From Bacillota bacterium (lineage in GTDB: Bacteria > Bacillota > Negativicutes > Sporomusales > CTSoil-080): a stretch of 64,000 bases of DNA. The notes beneath the pieces were generated by a model, which did not search any database, was not told the origin of the DNA, and saw only the letters and a program-made list of their open reading frames with translations. The stretch is taken from the NCBI GenBank assembly GCA_017889635.1, contig JAGGAC010000007.1:1-64000 (forward strand). Direction: 5' to 3'. The position numbers were made by a program, and so were the translations under genes. Below are positions 38,258-49,077 of this stretch, piece after piece (position 1 is the first letter of the stretch; every line of letters starts with the position of its first letter).

Positions 38258-40153
38258 TTGGTCGGAATACTCGTTTCGATAAAAGACGAAATCAATAATG
38301 GAACAGTTAATGAGCTTGAAAAACTAGGTGAACCGTTATCATACATGTCTATAAGCAGAACTGAACTAGTAAATGAGTTTGCTGGACTAACCAAAGCATT
38401 GATAAATTCAATTTATAACAACTCTTTTTCGTATTTAACAACTTATTTGAATGGTATATGTAAGGTCAGACTTGAACAAAGTGTTAGACTGTCTGATATC
38501 ATGGCGGTTTTTGATGTCTATGAAACAGCATTAAAGGATGCAATGTCGTCTTATCTTCTACAGGATTTGGTTAGCCTAAACCGCTTTCGCAGGGAGATCG
38601 ATACCCTACTAGACCGGGCTCGTGTTTATGTATCGGAGCATTTCTTTGTGCTATATGAGGAAACAGTTTTCAGACAATTTGAGCAGCTGCGTATTATAAA
38701 CGATATTTCAACACATATTGCTTCTTCCTTAAACATTAACAATGCGCTGAATTTCATTGTTACTAATGCGGTACATGTGTTTAATGCAACTTGTGGAAGT
38801 ATATCTCTTGTTAGTAAAACAGGGGAGTTTTTAACAAGCACTTCTCATGGCTGGAAAAAAGAATCTTCACCTCAAGTTATTTCTAATAACGTATTATCAT
38901 TTGCTAATATAGTAGTGATATCAGCAAAAGACCATGTTCTTGATTCTTATAATGAAGTATTTATTAGTGAAGGTGTAGAAAAGTTTATTTTGATTAAACT
39001 TTGTAGTAATGCACACGTCTTAGGGCTGCTAGTTCTGGGCTTTAATGATGATCGTAGTTTAACTGAGGCTGATGAACGGGTATTATCTACTTTTGCTAAT
39101 CATGCTGCTGTAGCTGTGCAGAACGCGCAACTATATGGCGATACTGATCAAAAACTGCAAGATCGTGTTCATGAAGTAACGGTTTTGTTGGAACAAAACC
39201 GAGCGATATTGTACTCTATGCGTGAAGGAGTAATAGCCATTGATGCCGAGGGGTATATAACAACCATCAATAATGAGGCATTCCGTATGTTACACGGTGC
39301 TACTGAACTTATTGGTGAGCATATCAGCCGGGTTATACCTGACTCTAGAATGCTTATGGTTGTTGCAACCGGAAAAGCAGAATATGACCAAGAGTATAAA
39401 ATCAGTAATGGTTCAGTGATAGTAAATAGTGTTCCTATAGTTGTGAATGGTAAGGTTACAGGAGCTATAGCAACATTTCGAGATAAACAGGATTATAAAC
39501 AGATTGCTGAAGAATTAATCGGAGTAAAGAGTCTACTTGAATCAATGCGGGCGCAGTCTCATGAATTTATTAATAAGCTTCATGCTATATCTGGTTTAAT
39601 TCAAATGGAACAATATGATAAGGTTGTGGAACTGATAACCCAAATTTATAAAAATAAGCAAGAACTTATCAGCTTTATTGTAAAACGTATCCAAGATAAA
39701 GCTACAGCTGGATTGCTTCTAGGGAAGATTAGTCAGGCAAAAGAAAAAGGCGTAATGCTTAGAATTACGCCTCGTACCCGGTTGAAATCGTTGCCAGAAC
39801 ATTTTAGCAGCGCGTCAATGGTAACGGTAATTGGGAACTTAATAACGAATGCCATTGAAGCGGTACTTGACCAAACTGTTGATCGCAGAATTATTGATGT
39901 TCATATTTTGGCGGGGAAGAAGTATTTGAATATTGTGGTTAACGATAAAGGACAAGGTATTTTGAAGAAGGATCAAAAAAAAGTCTTTCAACGAGGTTTT
40001 TCAACGAAACAAGGAAGCCGTGGCATCGGATTAGCGCTTGTACGTCAGGAAGTTGAGGCAAGCGGAGGAAGGATAATTCTTAAATCCCAGCAGAATGTTG
40101 GAAGCAAATTTACAGTTATGGTTCCGTTGATGATAAAAGAATGCGGAGGGTGA
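38258..40153 (+). CDS. Cytosolic sensor histidine kinase (RsbRD-like N-terminus, GAF, PAS, CitA/DcuS-type kinase)
   Basis: GAF region, PAS (MREGVIAIDAEGYITTINNEAFRML), RAQSHEFINKLHAISGLIQM CitA-type H-box, HATPase NLITNAIEAV / DKGQGI / GIGLALV; no TM seen. Confidence 0.83.
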   Translation: MVGILVSIKDEINNGTVNELEKLGEPLSYMSISRTELVNEFAGLTKALINSIYNNSFSYLTTYLNGICKVRLEQSVRLSDIMAVFDVYETALKDAMSSYLLQDLVSLNRFRREIDTLLDRARVYVSEHFFVLYEETVFRQFEQLRIINDISTHIASSLNINNALNFIVTNAVHVFNATCGSISLVSKTGEFLTSTSHGWKKESSPQVISNNVLSFANIVVISAKDHVLDSYNEVFISEGVEKFILIKLCSNAHVLGLLVLGFNDDRSLTEADERVLSTFANHAAVAVQNAQLYGDTDQKLQDRVHEVTVLLEQNRAILYSMREGVIAIDAEGYITTINNEAFRMLHGATELIGEHISRVIPDSRMLMVVATGKAEYDQEYKISNGSVIVNSVPIVVNGKVTGAIATFRDKQDYKQIAEELIGVKSLLESMRAQSHEFINKLHAISGLIQMEQYDKVVELITQIYKNKQELISFIVKRIQDKATAGLLLGKISQAKEKGVMLRITPRTRLKSLPEHFSSASMVTVIGNLITNAIEAVLDQTVDRRIIDVHILAGKKYLNIVVNDKGQGILKKDQKKVFQRGFSTKQGSRGIGLALVRQEVEASGGRIILKSQQNVGSKFTVMVPLMIKECGG

Positions 40154-40857
40154 GCATTATGGATGGCAAGGTTAATACTGTAATTATTGAAGACGAGCCT
40201 ATGGTGCTCGAACTTCATCGGCAGTACACTAATAGAATTAAGGAATATTGTTTGATCGGGTGTGCTTTAAGCGGTGAAGATGGGCTTAGGTTGGTAGAGG
40301 AAAAAAAGCCTCACTTGGCTGTTGTTGATATTTATATGCCAGGAATTAATGGCTTAGAGGTGCTAAAACATATTCGAAGTCAAGGCTGGAATACTGATGT
40401 TATACTGGTAACCGCTGCGCATGATACTGAGTCTGTGCAACAAGGCATTCAGTATGGTGCAGTGGACTATATTGTCAAACCTTTTACTTTTCAGCGTTAT
40501 AAAAAGGCACTTTCTAGTTATAGAGAATACTTTAACAAATTGCGGTTAAGCAAATCAATGTCCCAACAGGATATTGATGCGTTAAAATCAAATATTATTG
40601 GCACTAGGCCACATTTACCTAAAGGTTTGCAACAAACTACGCTTGATGCAATTGTCGAATCCTTGCAGCAGAATCAAGGGTACTTTACAGCCCAGGAAGT
40701 TTCAAAAAGTACTGGAATATCCAGGATTACCGTGAGGCGATATCTTCATTATCTTCTTGACAATGGATGGCTTAAAGAGAACATGTCTTATGGTCCTATT
40801 GGGCGTCCGTTGCAAAAGTATATAATTATTAAAGAGTTTATAAATCAGAATAATTGA
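40141..40857 (+). CDS. CitB/DcuR-type response regulator
   Basis: IIEDEPMV, VVDIYMPGINGLEVL receiver, C-terminal HTH (STGISRITVRRYLHYL). Confidence 0.9.
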   Translation: MRRVSIMDGKVNTVIIEDEPMVLELHRQYTNRIKEYCLIGCALSGEDGLRLVEEKKPHLAVVDIYMPGINGLEVLKHIRSQGWNTDVILVTAAHDTESVQQGIQYGAVDYIVKPFTFQRYKKALSSYREYFNKLRLSKSMSQQDIDALKSNIIGTRPHLPKGLQQTTLDAIVESLQQNQGYFTAQEVSKSTGISRITVRRYLHYLLDNGWLKENMSYGPIGRPLQKYIIIKEFINQNN

Positions 40858-40897
40858 GCGTAGGACATATGGTTAAAACAAGTCCGACGTAATGAGC

Positions 40898-40926
40898 AAA
40901 AAAGCCAGAATACTGGCTTTTTTTAT
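40898..40926 (+). terminator. Terminator after response regulator
   Basis: AAAAAAGCCAGAATACTGGCTTTTTTT. Confidence 0.85.
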
Positions 40927-41063
40927 TTTTGATATCTAGTAAACAGGTTATTTTATTTACGTTATTACCTTAATTTACTAAATGTGGTAAATATTAAAAG
41001 CTTCATTTATACTGAAATCAAAAGAAGGAAATTTTAAATGGGTCTTCAAAGGGGGAAAGATTT

Positions 41064-43253
41064 TTGAGTAACATAAGAAAAATTCTTTCCTTTAGAGTTG
41101 CAGATGCTATGCCGGAAGATGTAGGTAATGGACATGTTAGAATCGATAACGACGATATGGATCAGATGGGAGTAATTATTGGTGATATTGTTGAAATTCA
41201 GGGGCGTAAAACTACAGTGGCAAAAGTGGTACCATGTTTTTCACAGTTTAAAAAGCAAAACATAATTCAAATGGAAGCTATTATTCGTGAGAATGCCGGA
41301 GTGGGGATTGATGAACGTATAACTCTGCAGAAGACAGAACGCCAGCCTGCCAGAGCAATTGTACTAAGCCCTATTGATACTACTATCGACTTTAGTGATG
41401 CTCAGGATATAGAACATCTTGCACGAATACTAAACGGTTTGCCTGTTATCACAGGTGATAAGATTAAGGTGGTTCTTGCCGGAGCTCGTGGTCAGTATTT
41501 TAATGTTATTGGTACTTCGCCACAGGGAGCGGTAGTTATTAATGCAGCAACCAAGATATCTGTTACAGAAACTGATTTATTAGAAGATTTAAGTTATCGG
41601 GCTTCATATGAAGATGTTGGAGGTCTTGATAAGGAACTTGGACGTATTCGGGAAATGGTCGAACTACCGCTTAAATATCCGGAGATATTTCGTCAACTTG
41701 GAGTGGAGGCTCCTAAAGGAGTACTCATTTATGGACCACCTGGTACTGGTAAAACATTAATGGCGCGGGCGGTAGCCTGCGAAACCAGGGCAACTTTTAT
41801 CCATATTAACGGTCCAGAAGTTGTTAATAAGTACTATGGTGAAAGCGAAGCGAGGCTACGGGAGATATTCGAGACGGCTCAGCGACGTGCGCCAGCTATT
41901 ATATTTATTGATGAAATAGACGCTATTGCGCCCAAACGGACTGAGGTTATTGGTGATGTAGAAAAAAGAATTGTTGCGCAATTGCTAGCGCTAATGGATG
42001 GTCTTAAAAATCGCGGACAAGTCATTGTTATCGGTGCGACGAATGTGCCGGACATGGTCGATCCGGCTCTAAGGCGGCCTGGGCGGTTTGATCGAGAGAT
42101 ATCAATAAACCCGCCAGATCGATTAGGGCGGTTGAGGATTCTAAAGATTCATACTCGCACGATGAATATTGATACATCGGTTAACCTCGAAGAAATCTCT
42201 CAAATAACTCATGGATTTGTCGGAGCAGATTTAGCAATTCTCTGTAAAGAAGCAGGCATGAACGCAGTCAGACGGATCTTGCCACAATTAGATTTTACTG
42301 CAGACTATATAGATACCGAGACATTAACGGCAAGTCGAATTACTATGCAAGATTTTTCCAAAGCATTCCGCGAAGTTGAGCCGACTGCCACTCGCGAGTA
42401 TTTTGCCGAAAAACCTAGTAATCAGTGGGAGCAGGTTGGTGGTTTGGCAGCTATCAAGGAAAAACTACGGGCGGTAATTGAATTGCCATTGATTTACCCT
42501 GAAGTATTTAAAAGTATGCGACAAGGAATGCCTAAAGGTGTTTTGCTTACAGGTCCGCCTGGTACAGGAAAAACACTTATTGTTCGGGCATTGGCGGGGA
42601 CAATTAACGCTCACTTTATAGCTGTTGATGCTTCAACACTTAACTCACGGTGGTTGGGAGAGGCAGAAAAAGGGCTAAGACAAATTTTTAAGCGGGCTAA
42701 ACAAGTGGCTCCTTGTATCTTGTTTTTCGATGAGATCGATGCAATGGCACCTGTTCGCACCGGCGGTAATCGACATGATTCTGACAGACTGGTAAGCCAG
42801 CTATTGCTTGAACTTGACAATATTATGGATTCTGCCGGTGTAATAGTAATTGGTGCGACCAATCGTCCTGATAGAGTTGATCCGGCCTTATTACGAACTG
42901 GACGTTTTGATTATAGGCTCGAACTTCCTAAACCAAATTGCGAGGAACGGTTAGAAATATTTCATATTTATACTGAGGGGCTTAATATTGCTGATGATGT
43001 AGATTTTTCGGCATTAGCGGTAAGAACTGATGGGCTGGTAGGTTCAGATATCCAGGCGATTTGCAAGCAAGCCGCTTTAGGTGCTATTAATAATTATCTT
43101 AATTCGAGTTGTGGAGATTATAGTTCTTGTAATTTTAGGGTATGTGCTCTGAATTTTGAGGAAGCGTTTCGTGACATTTTGTCTGAAAAAGCTATAAATA
43201 CATCTAGTGTTATGGGGGTGGGTGAAAAATGTAATACACTTGTTAGTCCTTAA
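41064..43253 (+). CDS. CDC48/VCP-like AAA ATPase with two AAA modules
   Basis: CDC48 N-domain-like start, two Walker A (GPPGTGKT), DEIDAIAPKR and DEIDAMAPVR, SRH motifs in both modules. Confidence 0.93.
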   Translation: MSNIRKILSFRVADAMPEDVGNGHVRIDNDDMDQMGVIIGDIVEIQGRKTTVAKVVPCFSQFKKQNIIQMEAIIRENAGVGIDERITLQKTERQPARAIVLSPIDTTIDFSDAQDIEHLARILNGLPVITGDKIKVVLAGARGQYFNVIGTSPQGAVVINAATKISVTETDLLEDLSYRASYEDVGGLDKELGRIREMVELPLKYPEIFRQLGVEAPKGVLIYGPPGTGKTLMARAVACETRATFIHINGPEVVNKYYGESEARLREIFETAQRRAPAIIFIDEIDAIAPKRTEVIGDVEKRIVAQLLALMDGLKNRGQVIVIGATNVPDMVDPALRRPGRFDREISINPPDRLGRLRILKIHTRTMNIDTSVNLEEISQITHGFVGADLAILCKEAGMNAVRRILPQLDFTADYIDTETLTASRITMQDFSKAFREVEPTATREYFAEKPSNQWEQVGGLAAIKEKLRAVIELPLIYPEVFKSMRQGMPKGVLLTGPPGTGKTLIVRALAGTINAHFIAVDASTLNSRWLGEAEKGLRQIFKRAKQVAPCILFFDEIDAMAPVRTGGNRHDSDRLVSQLLLELDNIMDSAGVIVIGATNRPDRVDPALLRTGRFDYRLELPKPNCEERLEIFHIYTEGLNIADDVDFSALAVRTDGLVGSDIQAICKQAALGAINNYLNSSCGDYSSCNFRVCALNFEEAFRDILSEKAINTSSVMGVGEKCNTLVSP

Positions 43254-43286
43254 TCTAGTTAGTCGTAATGTAAAGGAGGATAAAAA

Positions 43287-43922
43287 ATGACACTGGCAGT
43301 TGCTATCGATGCCAATATGCGGGAAATTACCGTATGGACCAGAGGGGTTACTCTGGCAAAGGAAGCGCGGGACGTTGCCACACTAATGGCAAAGGCTGGC
43401 GGAGTTGAAGGATTGTATGTACAATCTTTCGATAATTATGTCGATCTTCCCGACCGTATTAATGTGGCCTGTAAGAGTTATGCACGCCTAAGCCCTGAGC
43501 CAATAGAAACTTATTATGAATATGAGAATTATCATCCAGATGTAGTAGTTGTCACTGAAGAAACAATGGTCAAGGGACACAATATTTTGGAAGGCTGTAA
43601 GCCGGGAACAGTTGTGGTTATAAATACTGCCCGCGATCCGCAAAAACTCTTGAAATATATCTCGCCCAAAGAAAAGCTAGCTAATGTTAAAGCTATTGCT
43701 ACTATCGATGCCAATGCTCTGGGCATGAATGTTATGCTGACTTTTGACGGTACTGAAGGTGCTGGTGATGATACTACGATTGGCGCTGGTGTGGGTGCGG
43801 CTATTGCTGGAGCGGTAGCAAAGGCGACTGGTTATGCCAAGTTGGAATCACTGCTTAAAGTTGCTGAAAACAAAGATGCGGTAAAGCTAGGCTGGGATAA
43901 GGTAACCGTTTTGGCTCTGTAA
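43287..43922 (+). CDS. Oxalate oxidoreductase gamma-like subunit
   Basis: Gamma-domain fold of 2-oxoacid:acceptor oxidoreductases; followed by delta, OOR-type alpha and beta. Confidence 0.78.
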   Translation: MTLAVAIDANMREITVWTRGVTLAKEARDVATLMAKAGGVEGLYVQSFDNYVDLPDRINVACKSYARLSPEPIETYYEYENYHPDVVVVTEETMVKGHNILEGCKPGTVVVINTARDPQKLLKYISPKEKLANVKAIATIDANALGMNVMLTFDGTEGAGDDTTIGAGVGAAIAGAVAKATGYAKLESLLKVAENKDAVKLGWDKVTVLAL

Positions 43923-44017
43923 TGGCTGGGCATATGGTTTTCTACTGGAGTATCTTCAAATAATTAGTTAGAAATAAGTAAAATTATATAAGTTGAAATT
44001 ACAAGGAGGTGTCTATT

Positions 44018-44308
44018 TTGCCGAAGGCATATAAACAAGTTCCGTTTGCTGCTATTGTTAAGTCGCCTACGGTGAACAATCAGGGAATGGTGACAGGCAA
44101 TTGGCGGTATCTACGACCTGTTGTTGACAAAGGATTGTGTACAGAATGCAAAATGTGCTGGATTTCATGCCCGGATGCTACTGTCAATTATTCGAAAGAC
44201 GACGGGATTAGCTTTAATCTCGAATTCTGCAAAGGTTGCGGTGTTTGCAGTAATGTTTGTCCGGTAGGGGCAATCAATCGAGTGCCCGAGCTAGATTTTG
44301 AAGATTAG
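44018..44308 (+). CDS. Oxalate oxidoreductase delta-like 2[4Fe-4S] subunit
   Basis: CTECKMCWISCPD, CKGCGVCSNVCPVGA; TTG start after AAGGAGG. Confidence 0.83.
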   Translation: MPKAYKQVPFAAIVKSPTVNNQGMVTGNWRYLRPVVDKGLCTECKMCWISCPDATVNYSKDDGISFNLEFCKGCGVCSNVCPVGAINRVPELDFED

Positions 44309-44319
44309 GAGTGAATAAG

Positions 44320-45567
44320 ATGCCGATTAAGAAGAGAGGTACAGGTTTAACTGCAGTCGCTGACGCTTGGCAACTTGCCGATATTGATGTTACAGCATCC
44401 TATCCAATCAGACCGTATACAGCAGTTATGGCCGAAGTAGCAAAACGTATTGCCAACGGCCAAATGAAATGCGAAATGGTTCACGGCGAAGGTGAGCATG
44501 CTCAGTTTAGTATTGCTCACGGTGCTTCCATGGCTGGAGCGCGCGCTACTACGGGTAGTTCAGGTGTAGGCGTTACCTATGCTTTTGAAACTTATTCACC
44601 GATTGCTGGAGGCCGTTGTCCTATTCAAGCCCTCATTGGCGACCGGACCCTCGATCCTCCTGGCGATTTTGGATCAGAGCACACGGATTGTTTGACACTT
44701 AGAGATAACGGCTGGATTTATGGTTGGGCCGAAAATGCACAAGAAGCATTGGATAACAGCTTGCTGTGTTTCCGTATTGGTGAAGATCCGGAAATAATGT
44801 TGCCCCAGATCGTGGCAATGGATGGTTATTTTGTAACTCATATTTCTCAAGACTATGTAATGCCTGATCAGGCCCAGGTTGATAAATTTTTACCACCATT
44901 CAAGCCTGAGTTCCGTCTGGATGTTAACAAACCGGTAATTATGGGGCCGCAAATTGAGCCGGAAATGGGACCGCCGCTAGAATGGGATCGTAATGTAGTT
45001 ATGGAACGGGTTAAAGAACTAATTCCAAAAGCAACTGCTGAGTTTAACAAAATTTTTGGTGCTAAATATGCTCCGTTTGTTGATGAATATATGACCGATG
45101 ATGCCGATATGGTATTCCTTTTGCAAGGTGCTCATGCCGTAACCTGCCGCAGCGCGATTAAATATTTACGTGAAGCCGGTTATAAAGTTGGCATGTGCCG
45201 GTTGCGCTGGATTCGTCCGTTTCCAGATGCGGCGCTCCAGCAAATTTTACCGAAATTCAAGGTAGTCGGCGTTATTGATACTAATACTTCCTATGGTGCG
45301 GCCGGCGGTGGCGGTGTATTGTTGGTTGAGACAAGAGCTTCTGTTTCCGAAGTTGCGAACAAGCCCATTATCCAAGGGTTTACTTCTGGACTTGGTGGGG
45401 AAACGATTACACATGAAGAATTTTTCAAAATGGCAGATATGATGAAGCAGACTTTAGATGCTGGTAAGATTATACAAAGCTCAACCTGGGTGAACTTTAA
45501 CGATTACGATAAAGCTGCTATTGAAGTGAAAGCAGCATGGGAGCAGGCTGCACCGAGCACGAAATAA
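44320..45567 (+). CDS. Oxalate oxidoreductase alpha subunit
   Basis: From ATG 44320, YPIRPY places Arg at 31; IGDRTLDPPGDF places Arg109, Asp112, Phe117, matching my memory of the OOR substrate-binding residues. Confidence 0.85.
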   Translation: MPIKKRGTGLTAVADAWQLADIDVTASYPIRPYTAVMAEVAKRIANGQMKCEMVHGEGEHAQFSIAHGASMAGARATTGSSGVGVTYAFETYSPIAGGRCPIQALIGDRTLDPPGDFGSEHTDCLTLRDNGWIYGWAENAQEALDNSLLCFRIGEDPEIMLPQIVAMDGYFVTHISQDYVMPDQAQVDKFLPPFKPEFRLDVNKPVIMGPQIEPEMGPPLEWDRNVVMERVKELIPKATAEFNKIFGAKYAPFVDEYMTDDADMVFLLQGAHAVTCRSAIKYLREAGYKVGMCRLRWIRPFPDAALQQILPKFKVVGVIDTNTSYGAAGGGGVLLVETRASVSEVANKPIIQGFTSGLGGETITHEEFFKMADMMKQTLDAGKIIQSSTWVNFNDYDKAAIEVKAAWEQAAPSTK

Positions 45568-46536
<969 letters not shown>

Positions 46537-46552
46537 TAGCTGGGCAGACTCG

Positions 46553-46591
46553 AAGTCCCTGGTTCCTATGAACAAAAGGAACTAGGGACTT
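46553..46591 (+). terminator. Hairpin after OOR beta
   Basis: AAGTCCCTGGTTCCT...AGGAACTAGGGACTT; weak U-tract. Confidence 0.55.
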
Positions 46592-46926
46592 AATATTCTG
46601 CAAAGGTATGCAAAAACGGCGATTTTTGCACCCTAAGCTTGCGATAGTAATTTGGCAGGAATATGTAAAAAGTCCGTTAGAGCGTAAATGAAATATTTTT
46701 AGAAATTCTGAATAGATATTTAGTATGAACGATTTACTCCTAGATTGGCAGTTAGACAAACTAACAACTGACTAACATTGCTTCCGCAAAGTTTGGGGTA
46801 CTACTTCTCTTTAGGTAGAGATTAAGGTTTGGCGAAGATTTTCGTAGCCTTTATTATGCCCTGGTATCTAAAAGTAGACAGTTGGATGCGGTTGTCTGAT
46901 ATTAATATACTAGGAGGGTTGTTTAA

Positions 46927-48207
46927 ATGGGGGCCAGCGTTAATCCTAATATTGCGGCCTATGGGAATTTTCTGGGTAATCGTTGGGTGCAACTGATTAC
47001 AGCGGTTATCAGTATGGTGATGATTGCCAATCTACAATATTCGTGGACCTTGTTTTCTACGCCGGTACGGGATGATCTAAAGGTCTCCTTGGCGGCAGTT
47101 CAGTATGCGTTTACGTTGTTTATTATGTTTGAGACGTTTGTTCAGCCTGTTGGAGGGTATCTTTTGGATCGTTTTGGTGCTAGGCGAATGTTTACTCTCG
47201 CTGGATTGCTGGTTGGCATCGGCTGGGTTATGATGGGGAAAATACACTCTTTGTCTGGGCTTTACTTTTATTATTCCCTGGCGGGGGTAGGGGCGGCAAT
47301 AATTTATGGCGGCAGTATCAGTGTAGCAGTGCGATGGTTTCCTGATCGCCGCGGAATGGCCAGCGGATTGATTGCTGCTGGATTTGGCATGGGGGCTTTA
47401 CCATTTCTGCCTGTTATATCAAGCTTGCTAAAAAGCGGTGGTCCAGCTTCAGCATTTATGTCAACAGGAATTTTACAGGGATTAATAATTATTTTGGCGG
47501 CACAAATTTTGCGGTATCCTGTCAGTTATAAGAAACAGGCTGCAAGCGTTGGGACGGCGGAAGTTGCCAAACCTGTTGTTGCCAGAGGGTTCAAATTCCA
47601 TGAAATGCTTGCAACTCCTCACTTTTGGCTGCTTTGGATCATGTTTTTAGGGGTTAATATAGGTGGTATGCTTATAACTGCCCAGACGAAACCATTCGGT
47701 CAAAGCATAAATATTACTGCTGCCGCGATTGTGATTGCGGTAGGGGTGCAGAATATTGCCAATGGTTTTGGCCGTATTGCCTGGGGGTGGGTTTCTGACA
47801 GAATTGGCCGATATACTACTATGACTTTGTCTTTCGGTTTAAATGCAGTATTTTTGTTCTTGCTGGCTTTTGTTGGTCTCAATGATGTCTTGTATATTAT
47901 TATAACGGCATTGATTGTAATGACCTGGGGACAGTGCTTCGCTTTATTTCCGGCAGCAAATGCAGATATTTTCGGCACGACTTATGCAGCTACGAATTAT
48001 GGCTTTTTATATAGTGCAAAAGGATTTGCCTCTATTTTCGGAGGGGGATTAGGTGCTTATCTTGCCCATTCTTTTAGTTGGTCTATGGTATTTTCAGCAG
48101 CCGCAGGATTCTCACTTTTTGCGGCAGTAATGTCAATGGTTATTCCAAGAATTTCTAAACCTACTATATCTGGCATTGCTTTAAAGGATAAACAAATTCC
48201 AGGATAA
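46927..48207 (+). CDS. MFS transporter, OxlT (oxalate/formate antiporter)-like
   Basis: 12-TM MFS; NLQYSWTLFSTPVRDDLKVSLAAVQYAFTLFIMFETFVQPVGGYLLDRFG; next to the OOR operon. Confidence 0.85.
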   Translation: MGASVNPNIAAYGNFLGNRWVQLITAVISMVMIANLQYSWTLFSTPVRDDLKVSLAAVQYAFTLFIMFETFVQPVGGYLLDRFGARRMFTLAGLLVGIGWVMMGKIHSLSGLYFYYSLAGVGAAIIYGGSISVAVRWFPDRRGMASGLIAAGFGMGALPFLPVISSLLKSGGPASAFMSTGILQGLIIILAAQILRYPVSYKKQAASVGTAEVAKPVVARGFKFHEMLATPHFWLLWIMFLGVNIGGMLITAQTKPFGQSINITAAAIVIAVGVQNIANGFGRIAWGWVSDRIGRYTTMTLSFGLNAVFLFLLAFVGLNDVLYIIITALIVMTWGQCFALFPAANADIFGTTYAATNYGFLYSAKGFASIFGGGLGAYLAHSFSWSMVFSAAAGFSLFAAVMSMVIPRISKPTISGIALKDKQIPG

Positions 48208-48312
48208 GGAGGAGACTATTATACCTTAAATGATACAATTATTGGGTAGGGAAATCGCAACAGCAGCAATAATTGTGTAAATATTGCAAAAACTGTTACT
48301 CGTGATGGCGAA

Positions 48313-48414
48313 TAAGCTAATAAAAAACTCATTGTTTGGTTCCATTTTGCTTATTGTGGTTGTTAGTACTTCCATTATAGCGGATGGCTAAACAATGAGT
48401 TTTCTATTAGCTTA
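48313..48414. repeat. 102-bp element bounded by 25-bp near-perfect terminal inverted repeats
   Basis: TAAGCTAATAAAAAACTCATTGTTT ... AAACAATGAGTTTTCTATTAGCTTA, one mismatch. Confidence 0.85.
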
Positions 48415-48511
48415 TATGGTTATTTTTAGTATGCTCAGGAGTACTGTGGGCGGTGACCTAACAAATTTGGACTGCATATAATAGTACATGAAATTGATAG
48501 GGGGGAGATAG

Positions 48512-48946
48512 ATGACAGCGATTAATAATGTTGATCGGACTATGAGCGATGAACGTGAAGATCGCAGTATGGTTCATGTGCATTCGTTTAATTCGCTTAG
48601 TTTTGTTCATGATGATCACCAGCATATCGTTATGGGAGTTACAGCTCCGGCCCGGCTGGCTGGCGGGTCGCATGTTCACCGGATTCGGGTGCGTACTTCT
48701 TACTTCGTTGGAGCTTCTGGTCATTGGCATTGGTTTGATGTAGTAACTGGTCCAGCTATATGTACTATGGATGGAGGTCATGTTCATACTTATGAAGGTC
48801 CAACAAGTGTAGATAATGGTCATGATCATGGTATAGCGGATGCTACAACTCAGGCGCCGGACTTTGAGATTAGTGATGTAGATGAAATGTCGCCGGATTA
48901 TTCAAAGTCAAAGAAAAAAACTCTTAAACGGGATTCAGGACAGTAA
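48512..48946 (+). CDS. YmaF-like His-rich protein
   Basis: Repeated HVHxF / GHxH motifs (MVHVHSFNS, GSHVHRIRVRTSYF, GHWHWFDVVTGPA). Confidence 0.75.
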   Translation: MTAINNVDRTMSDEREDRSMVHVHSFNSLSFVHDDHQHIVMGVTAPARLAGGSHVHRIRVRTSYFVGASGHWHWFDVVTGPAICTMDGGHVHTYEGPTSVDNGHDHGIADATTQAPDFEISDVDEMSPDYSKSKKKTLKRDSGQ

Positions 48947-49005
48947 AAATGATGGTAGCAAAGCGATATTATGCCGCATATCATATTCTATAAATGAGGC
49001 CAAGA

Positions 49006-49056
49006 CGCCTACGAAAACCAGAGCCTCAGCTCTGCAGCGGTAGGCGCTCTTTATTT
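49006..49056 (+). terminator. Two-tier hairpin upstream of asnB
   Basis: CGCCTAC(49006)/GTAGGCG(49040) enclosing CAGAGC(49019)/GCTCTG(49029), then CTCTTTATTTT. Confidence 0.5.
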
Positions 49057-49077
49057 TCCGATAAGGAGAGGAAAGGT

